From Castellaniella sp041675725 (GTDB lineage Bacteria > Pseudomonadota > Gammaproteobacteria > Burkholderiales > Burkholderiaceae_B): 11,979 nucleotides of DNA. Position numbers and translations under genes: made by a program. Below the pieces are notes generated by a model. The model ran no database searches, had not been told where the DNA came from, and saw only the letters and a list, made by a program, of their open reading frames with translations. Shown piece by piece: positions 6,727 through 11,979 of the stretch. Location: contig NZ_JBAYTI010000072.1 of assembly GCF_041675725.1 (NCBI RefSeq), forward strand, positions 1 through 11,979. The letters run 5' to 3'. Position 1 is the first letter of the stretch, and each line of letters begins with the position of its first letter.

Positions 6727-6859
6727 GATTCAAAATACCTAATGTTCAGCCGGGTGGCACATGGTGCCCTGGTGTCATTGGACGATGGCACGCCGCGCGT
6801 TCTGCAGGTCGCGCTGATTGGCGATACCATGACGGTCGACGAAGTGGTGGAAATCGATC

Positions 6860-8071
6860 ATGTCCAATTCTTTCTCTGCGCCCGGCGACCCGCGTACGCT
6901 GCACGCGCGCTCGGCCATACACCGCATGGCCGCCTCGCCCATCCGCGATCTGGCCGACGTGGCCATGGGGCGCGACGATGTCCTGCCATTCTGGTTCGGC
7001 GAATCCGATCAGCCCACCGCCCCGTTCATCCGGCAGGCCGCGATCGAGGCGCTGAACCAGGGGCAGACGTTCTACACCCAGAATCCAGGGCGTGGTTATC
7101 TGCGCCAGGCCGTGTCCGCCTATTTGGGCCGCCTGCATGGCGTGCCCATCCCCGAAGCACGCATTTCGGTGTGCGCATCCGGGGTGACCGGGCTGATGCT
7201 GGCGGCTCAGCTGTTGCTGGATCCAGGTGACCGCGTCGTGGCCGTCACGCCGCTTTGGCCGAACCTGATCGAAATCCCCGCCATCCTCAGTGCCCACGTC
7301 ACCCGCGTGCCGCTGGTCGTGCGCGAACAGCGCTGGAGCCTGGACATCGAGCGCCTGCTGGATGCGCTGACCCCCGATACCCGGATGCTGATGGTGAATT
7401 CACCCAACAACCCCACGGGCTGGGTCATTTCAGACGAGGACATTCAGGTGCTGTTGGCGCATTGCCGCCGGCATGGCATCTGGATCCTATGCGACGATGT
7501 CTATCAGCGTCTTCTGTATGACGTGCGACGGCCGGTTGCGCCTTCTTTTCTGGCGCATCAGGCGCCGGATGATCGCGTCGTGTCGGTGAACAGTTTTTCC
7601 AAGGCATGGTCGATGACCGGCTGGCGCGTGGGCTGGATGGTCACGCCCCCCGAACTGCAGGCCGATCTGGCCAAGCTCATCGAGTTCAACTACGCCAGCG
7701 TATTCGAGGCCGTTCAACGGGCGGCTTGGGTGGCGCTCGAGCAGGGCGAGGCCGAAGTCGCGCAGCTGCGGCAGCGGCTGGCGCACACCCGTGCCGTGCT
7801 GGTAGAGGCACTGTCGGCCTTGCCGCAGGTCGACGTGCCGGCGGCCGACGGGGCCATGTATGTGTTCTTCAGGGTTGCGGGCCATGAAGACTCGATGGCG
7901 CTGGCCCACGGCCTGGTAGACAAAGTGGGCCTGGGGCTGGCCCCGGGGCGCGCGTTCGGCCCTGAATCAGCCGCCTGGCTGCGCTGGTGCCATGCCACCA
8001 CGCCCGAGCGTCTGCTCGATGGCGTGGCCCGGCTGGCACGGTACCTGGATGCGCCGCAGGGGCGCGGGTGA
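6860..8071 (+). CDS. PLP-dependent aminotransferase, class I/II (fold type I)
   Basis: A 403-residue cytosolic enzyme that should transfer an amino group between an amino acid and a 2-oxo acid. Visible family landmarks are NSPNNPTGWVIS (180-191), CDDVYQRL (211-218; Asp212 for the pyridine nitrogen, Tyr215 for the phenolate), SFSKAWSMTGWRVGW (245-259; Schiff-base Lys248, Arg256) and LRWCHA (Arg375 for the substrate carboxylate). All catalytic residues are present and the length is usual. I chose the ATG at 6860; its Shine-Dalgarno is weak, and the ATG at codon 23 is a possible alternative because family conservation begins around ASPIRDLADVAMGR. It is divergent from the CaiB operon and converges, 18 bp apart, on the TAXI gene. 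Amino-acid specificity cannot be read from the sequence. Confidence 0.92.
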   Translation: MSNSFSAPGDPRTLHARSAIHRMAASPIRDLADVAMGRDDVLPFWFGESDQPTAPFIRQAAIEALNQGQTFYTQNPGRGYLRQAVSAYLGRLHGVPIPEARISVCASGVTGLMLAAQLLLDPGDRVVAVTPLWPNLIEIPAILSAHVTRVPLVVREQRWSLDIERLLDALTPDTRMLMVNSPNNPTGWVISDEDIQVLLAHCRRHGIWILCDDVYQRLLYDVRRPVAPSFLAHQAPDDRVVSVNSFSKAWSMTGWRVGWMVTPPELQADLAKLIEFNYASVFEAVQRAAWVALEQGEAEVAQLRQRLAHTRAVLVEALSALPQVDVPAADGAMYVFFRVAGHEDSMALAHGLVDKVGLGLAPGRAFGPESAAWLRWCHATTPERLLDGVARLARYLDAPQGRG

Positions 8072-8089
8072 CCGCGCCGCCCCGCTTGT

Positions 8090-9085
8090 TTAGTTGGCTT
8101 TGAGTTCGGGCGCCACGGCGACGTTTTGTTCTTCGTAGAACTTGATGGCGCCGGGGTGCACCGGGATGGGCATGCCCTCGAGGGCCTTGCTGACCTGGAA
8201 GTATTCTTTCAGGTTGGGGTTCTGGATGTCGTTGTAGAACGTGTCCAGTTTCTTGTTGAAGAGCGTGTCCATGAAGGCGTAGACGTCATCGTCGCTCATG
8301 TTGGCGTCGACCACCAGCATGGCCGACAGCGTGATGGTGGGCGCATCGGCAGGCATGTCGGGATAGGTCTTGCCCGGAATGACGAAGGGGGTGTAGAAGG
8401 CGAATTTGTTGTGCAGTTTGGCTGCGTATTCGTCAGAGATGGGCACCAGGCTGATGGGCGCTGTCTGGGCGGCTTCGGTAATGGCCGATGCACCGACGCC
8501 GACGGTATAGAACATGGCGTCGATCTGGCCGTCGCGCAGCAGATTCACTGCGCTGCCAGCGCTGCCGCGCACGGCGGTTTTCAGGTCGTCGAGGCCGAGG
8601 CCATAGGCTTCGAGGATGTTGATAGCGTCTTGCTCGGTGCCCGAACCGATGTCGCCCACGTAGATGCGTTTGTCTTTGAAATCGGCCGGCGACTGGATGT
8701 TGGCTTCTTTGCGCGCCAGGATATGGATGACTTCAGGATACAGGATGGCCAGGCCGCGCAGGTTGGTGACGGGCTTGCCCTGGAAGGCTTCGACCCCTTC
8801 GCCCTTGTAGGCGTAGTACGCGACGTTGTTCTGGGTGAAGCCCATTTGCAGCTGGCCTTCGCCGATGGCCCTGCAGTTGAACACCGAGGCGCCGGTGGAG
8901 CGCGCGTTGGCACGCACGTTGATGTTGGCGTCGTTGACGATCTTGGCCATGCCCACGGCGGTGGGATAATACAGACCGGTGGTGGAGCCCGAGCCTATGG
9001 TGACGAATGTCTTGGCACCGGCGAGGGGGATCAACCCCAGGGTGCAGGCCAGGGCGATGAGAAACTTTGCGGTTCTAGAGCCCAT
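8090..9085 (-). CDS. TAXI family TRAP transporter solute-binding protein
   Basis: A 331-residue periplasmic binding protein. Residues 1-24 form a Sec signal peptide (Arg5 and Lys7, hydrophobic core, cleavage after AGA). The mature start KTFVTIGSGSTTGLYYPTAV is the TAXI-family signature region, followed by ARSTGASVFN, QMGFTQNNVAYYAYKGEG, IYVGDIGSGTEQDAINILEAYG and LLRDGQIDAMFYT. It would capture a small organic acid or amino acid and hand it to a fused TRAP permease. The ATG at 9085 has GAGGAG with about 8 nt spacing. The matching permease is probably the minus-strand gene starting beyond the right edge, but a dadA-like gene on the opposite strand lies between them. The gene diverges from that dadA-like gene over an 80-bp region. 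The ligand is unknown. Confidence 0.93.
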   Translation of the reverse strand: MGSRTAKFLIALACTLGLIPLAGAKTFVTIGSGSTTGLYYPTAVGMAKIVNDANINVRANARSTGASVFNCRAIGEGQLQMGFTQNNVAYYAYKGEGVEAFQGKPVTNLRGLAILYPEVIHILARKEANIQSPADFKDKRIYVGDIGSGTEQDAINILEAYGLGLDDLKTAVRGSAGSAVNLLRDGQIDAMFYTVGVGASAITEAAQTAPISLVPISDEYAAKLHNKFAFYTPFVIPGKTYPDMPADAPTITLSAMLVVDANMSDDDVYAFMDTLFNKKLDTFYNDIQNPNLKEYFQVSKALEGMPIPVHPGAIKFYEEQNVAVAPELKAN

Positions 9086-9093
9086 TGTGTGTA

Positions 9094-9098
9094 CTCCT
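9094..9098 (-). promoter_or_regulatory. Ribosome binding site of the TAXI binding-protein gene
   Basis: AGGAG on the minus strand lies about 8 nt before the ATG at 9085. Confidence 0.65.
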
Positions 9099-9104
9099 CA
9101 AATG

Positions 9105-9153
9105 TCGTATGTACAGGCCAGTGTATCAAGGGCCACATCGTTTGTGCAGGCCA
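9105..9153. repeat. Two 16-bp near-identical direct repeats in the divergent promoter region
   Basis: TCGTATGTACAGGCCA (9105-9120) and TCGTTTGTGCAGGCCA (9138-9153) agree at 14 of 16 positions and start 33 bp apart, close to three helical turns. They fill most of the 80-bp space between the TAXI and dadA-like start codons, so they may bind a shared regulator. No promoter boxes stand out. Confidence 0.5.
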
Positions 9154-9165
9154 CGGGAACATAAT

Positions 9166-10416
9166 ATGCATGTATGTATCATTGGCGGCGGGGTGATCGG
9201 GGTGGCGGCGGCCTGGCAGCTGGCGCAGCGCGGCGCGCAGGTCAGCCTGGTCGAGGCCCGCCGGCAGGTTGCCGAGCTGACCAGCCATGCCAATGGCGGT
9301 CAGCTCAGCTACAGCTACGTCGCCCCCTTGGCCGAACCTGGGGTTTTGCCCCATTTGCCTGCCTGGCTGTTGCGGCGCGATTCGCCCTTGCGCTTCCGGC
9401 CCCGGCTCGATCCTCTGCAGTGGCGCTGGGGGCTGGCGTTTCTGCGGGCCTGCAACGCCCGGCAGGCGGCCGCCAGCACGGCACAGATGCTAGGCCTGGC
9501 AGCGCTCAGCCGGGCGACGCTGCAGGCCTGGATGCGGGATCTGCCGCTCGAATTCCATCACGTCGAGAACGGCAAGCTGATCGTATACCGGCACGCCGGG
9601 CCGCTTGGCAAGGCCCGGGCCCAGGTCCAGCTGCAGGCCGGGCTGGGCGGTGCCCGGCAGCAGGTGCTGTCGGTCGATGCCTGCGTGGCGCTCGAGCCGG
9701 CCCTGGCCCCCGTGGCCGCGGCCCTGGCGGGTGGGCTGTATACCCCAAGTGAGGCGTCTGGCGATTGCCGGACATTCACCCAAAGCTTGTTTGGCCACTG
9801 GGTTGCACGCAGTGGCCAGTCGGCCTGGATGGCAACCCGTGCCGTCGGCTTCCGGCGCGAAGGCCGGCGCGTGCGTGCGCTGCGCCTGGACGACGGCCGC
9901 GAGATCGAGGCGGACCAGTTCGTGGTGGCCGGCGGGCTCGGAAGCCGCGACCTGCTCAGGCGGCTGGGCTATGCCCCCTTGCTGTATGGCCTGAAAGGCT
10001 ACAGCCTGACCGTGCCCGGCGCGGCAGGGTGTGCGCCGGCCATCAGCGTGACGGATTACGAACGGCGCACGGTGTACGTGCGGCTGGGTGACCGGCTGCG
10101 GGTCTCGGCCATGGTCGGCATGGGGCTGAAAGGTCTCGCGCCCGAGCCCGATCGCATCGCGCAGCTGCGGCGCGAGGCGAGCGCGTTCGTGCCGCGGGCC
10201 GATTTCGGCCATGCCGAGGCCTGGGCCGGTCAGCGGCCCGCCACCCCGCATGGGCGTCCGTTGGTCGGGCGCTGCCCCGGCATGGACAACGTTTGGCTCA
10301 ATACCGGGCATGGCGCACTGGGTTTCACCCTGGCCTGCGGTAGCGCGCACCTGCTGGATACGCTGATGGCCGGCGAACCACCGGCCATCGATCCCGCGCC
10401 GTTTGCACCCCGCTGA
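9166..10416 (+). CDS. DadA-like D-amino-acid dehydrogenase (FAD-dependent oxidoreductase)
   Basis: A 416-residue flavoprotein of the DAO/DadA family, expected to oxidise a D-amino acid (or a related amine) to the 2-oxo acid and pass electrons to the respiratory chain. The N-terminal dinucleotide fold has GGGVIG (7-12) and the ribose-binding acid Glu30. SHANGGQLSYSYVAPLAEPG matches the conserved region after the fold in DadA proteins. The C-terminal FAD segment is NTGHGALGFT (379-388). The N-terminus shows no signal peptide. The ATG at 9166 starts exactly at the strand before the glycine motif, so earlier in-frame starts are rejected. It lies between the TAXI binding protein and the fused permease, on the opposite strand. 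Many paralogues exist in this group of bacteria, so the exact substrate, and whether it is the housekeeping dadA, remain open. Confidence 0.85.
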   Translation: MHVCIIGGGVIGVAAAWQLAQRGAQVSLVEARRQVAELTSHANGGQLSYSYVAPLAEPGVLPHLPAWLLRRDSPLRFRPRLDPLQWRWGLAFLRACNARQAAASTAQMLGLAALSRATLQAWMRDLPLEFHHVENGKLIVYRHAGPLGKARAQVQLQAGLGGARQQVLSVDACVALEPALAPVAAALAGGLYTPSEASGDCRTFTQSLFGHWVARSGQSAWMATRAVGFRREGRRVRALRLDDGREIEADQFVVAGGLGSRDLLRRLGYAPLLYGLKGYSLTVPGAAGCAPAISVTDYERRTVYVRLGDRLRVSAMVGMGLKGLAPEPDRIAQLRREASAFVPRADFGHAEAWAGQRPATPHGRPLVGRCPGMDNVWLNTGHGALGFTLACGSAHLLDTLMAGEPPAIDPAPFAPR

Positions 10417-10437
10417 TCCGCCCGCCCGGCGCTGTAT

Positions 10438-10458
10438 CTGGCCGATCGGGCCGGCCAG
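10438..10458. terminator. Possible hairpin between converging genes
   Basis: CTGGCC (10438-10443) and GGCCAG (10453-10458) can pair around a 9-nt loop in the 46-bp gap between the dadA-like stop and the permease stop. There is no T-tract on either side, so intrinsic termination is uncertain. Confidence 0.25.
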
Positions 10459-10462
10459 GTGA

Positions 10463-11979
10463 TCAGGCGGCCGACGCCGGCGCGGGCGGGCTGCGGCGCA
10501 CGCGCCAGTGATGGTAGGCGAGCGCCAGCGCCAGCAAGGTGATGCCGATCGAGTCGGATTCCCAGCCCGGGATGATCATGAGTACGGCGGCTGCGAGCAT
10601 GGCCAGGCGCTCGTACCAGTGCATCTTGATCTTCAGGTAGCCCTGCGTGGCGGCCACGAAGGCCAGCATGCCGACCAGGGCCGTGAGGATGATCCAGGCG
10701 CCTCGATACCAGCTGCCCACGTCGATCAGCAGCAGTTCGGGATTGAAGAAGAACATGAAGGGCAGGATGGCCGTGCGCAAATCATAGATGAAGCCCTGCA
10801 CGCCGGTCGCGATGGGGTCGCCGCCCGAAATGGCCGAAGCCGCATAGGCCGCCAGCCCAACGGGCGGCGTGTCATCGGCCAGGATGCCGAAATAGAATAC
10901 GAAGAGGTGGATGGCGACCAGGGGGACCATCAGCCCCGAGGCATCGGCCAGGTTGGCGATCACCGGCGCCACCAGAGCCGCCATGACGATGTAGTTGGCG
11001 GTGGTGGGCAGGCCCATGCCGAGAATCAGCGAGGTGATGGCCGCCAGAATCAGCACGACCCAGATGTTGCCGCCCGACAGGATGTCGAGCACCTGGGTCA
11101 GGCCGTAGCCCAGGTTGGTCATGGTGACCATGCCCACGATGATGCCGGCCGCCGCGGTGGCGATGGCAATGGTGGTCATGTTGCGCGCCCCTGACTCGAA
11201 GCCGTTGAAGATGTTTTTGCAGGCCTTCCACAGGCCGGCCGACACGCCCGTGCCCTTGCGCCAGGCACGCCAGATCTCTTGCACGACCATCAGGGCCATG
11301 AGGACGAACGTGGCGTGCAGGGCGCTGCGTTCGGGCGTGAGCTGTACCCACATGAGCTCGTAGAGCAGCCAGATGACCGGGATCAGATAATGGATGCCTT
11401 TGAAGAACGTGGGCCAGAAGGGCGGCAGTTCGGCTCGCGGCAGGCCGTGCAGGTTCAGCTTGACGGCTTCGAGGTGCACGACGTAGAGCAGGCCCACATA
11501 AGCCAGGATGGCCGGCACGAAGGCGTAGATGATGAGTTGCGAATAGGGAATGTTCAGGAACGAGGCCATGATGAAGGCCGCCGCCCCCATGACGGGGGGC
11601 ATGAGCTGGCCATTGACCGATGCGGCGCATTCGGTGGCGCCCGCTTTCACCGCCGGGTAGCCGACCCGTTTCATGAGCGGGATGGTGAATGTCCCGGTGG
11701 TGACCACATTGGCCGTGGAGGAACCCGAGATCACCCCGGTCAGCAGGCTGGCGACCACCGCCGCCTTGGCGGGCCCGCCGCGATACGTGCCCAGTGCGCT
11801 GTAGGCGAGGTCGACGAAATATTGGCCTGCACCGGCCTTGTCGAGCAGGGCCCCGAAGAGTACGAACAGGAAGACGAAGGTGGCCGATACCTGAATGGGG
11901 GTGCCCCAGATGCCTTCGGCCGTGATGTACAGCTGCTGGATGATTTCGTTCCAGCTGTAGCCATTGTGCAGGTACAGCA
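10463..11979 (-). CDS. TRAP transporter fused permease (DctQM, 4TM/12TM type), C-terminal 504 residues
   Basis: The frame stays open from the stop at 10463 to the right edge; the N-terminus, including most of the DctQ-like part, is missing. It is an inner-membrane protein with about a dozen hydrophobic segments visible. Signature segments of the DctM part include GVISGSSTANVVTTGTFTIP, VGYPAVKAGATECAASVNGQ, LGMGLPTTANYIVMAALVAP and LADDTPPVGLAAYAASAISG. A C-terminal extension with further hydrophobic helices (about the last 75 residues, from near GSWYRGAWI) resembles the DUF3394 region of fused TRAP permeases. Such permeases work with TAXI binding proteins and use an ion gradient, so the binding protein at 8090-9085 is the likely partner. 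The product ends in a basic, Ala/Pro-rich tail. Confidence 0.93.
   Translation of the reverse strand, partial: LYLHNGYSWNEIIQQLYITAEGIWGTPIQVSATFVFLFVLFGALLDKAGAGQYFVDLAYSALGTYRGGPAKAAVVASLLTGVISGSSTANVVTTGTFTIPLMKRVGYPAVKAGATECAASVNGQLMPPVMGAAAFIMASFLNIPYSQLIIYAFVPAILAYVGLLYVVHLEAVKLNLHGLPRAELPPFWPTFFKGIHYLIPVIWLLYELMWVQLTPERSALHATFVLMALMVVQEIWRAWRKGTGVSAGLWKACKNIFNGFESGARNMTTIAIATAAAGIIVGMVTMTNLGYGLTQVLDILSGGNIWVVLILAAITSLILGMGLPTTANYIVMAALVAPVIANLADASGLMVPLVAIHLFVFYFGILADDTPPVGLAAYAASAISGGDPIATGVQGFIYDLRTAILPFMFFFNPELLLIDVGSWYRGAWIILTALVGMLAFVAATQGYLKIKMHWYERLAMLAAAVLMIIPGWESDSIGITLLALALAYHHWRVRRSPPAPASAA

Larger units (their letters stand above)
6611..6859. promoter_or_regulatory. Divergent control region between CaiB/BaiF and aminotransferase genes
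   Basis: This 249-bp stretch must hold promoters for both directions. Its centre (about 6690-6740) is AT-rich. It contains a perfect inverted repeat, ATCCAATA (6702-6709) and TATTGGAT (6719-6726), with a 9-bp spacer, a plausible site for a dimeric regulator such as a LysR- or GntR-type protein. No regulator gene is adjacent in the window. I could not assign clear -35/-10 boxes. The right part (6751-6859) is open in one plus-strand frame and may be leader or remnant sequence. Confidence 0.45.

Noticed and set aside
8126..9196. Open frame of 356 codons on the plus strand, rich in Gly, Val, Asp and His
   Set aside because: It is antisense to the TAXI gene; the composition is the typical complement of a GC-rich coding strand.
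9490..10350. Open frame of 286 codons on the minus strand
   Set aside because: It is antisense to the dadA-like gene and has no domain signature.
10417..10462. Strong bidirectional terminator between the dadA-like and permease genes
   Set aside because: Only a 6-bp stem without a T-tract is visible, so it is listed as a low-confidence hairpin only.

Overview
The window is GC-rich DNA from what is most likely a betaproteobacterium. The gene repertoire (a TAXI-type TRAP transporter, a CaiB/BaiF CoA-transferase paired with an acyl-CoA dehydrogenase, a DadA-like oxidase) fits Burkholderiales and probably Alcaligenaceae, the family of Bordetella, Achromobacter and Castellaniella. This assignment rests on gene content and base composition only.

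Two different regions meet here. Positions 1 to about 3340 form a minus-strand accessory unit read from right to left. A ParD-like ribbon-helix-helix antitoxin comes first, followed by a collapsed remnant that looks like the tail of a ParE toxin. Next is a 381-residue protein of unknown function, then the first 597 residues of a TOTE-type primase-helicase that leaves the window at position 1. The reading frames touch or nearly touch, so they look like one transcript. It is driven from an AT-rich promoter near 3318-3346 that carries an imperfect palindrome. By eye this region is less GC-rich than the rest, which suggests horizontal acquisition. It is the best candidate here for a biological-conflict (defence) locus.

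Positions about 3548 to 11979 look like metabolic chromosome. A glutathione S-transferase gene (+) converges on a two-gene minus-strand operon encoding a CaiB/BaiF CoA-transferase and an acyl-CoA dehydrogenase. Divergent from that operon is a PLP-dependent aminotransferase (+), with a perfect 8-bp-arm inverted repeat in the shared intergenic region. A TAXI solute-binding protein (-) and a DadA-like D-amino-acid dehydrogenase (+) diverge from an 80-bp region carrying two near-identical 16-bp direct repeats 33 bp apart. A fused TRAP permease (-) runs off the right edge.

Taken together, the right part encodes uptake (TAXI SBP plus permease), amino-group removal (aminotransferase, DadA-like enzyme) and CoA activation with desaturation of a carboxylate (CaiB plus acyl-CoA dehydrogenase). 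A common substrate is plausible but not shown by the sequence. I saw no rRNA or tRNA genes, CRISPR arrays or complete insertion sequences.
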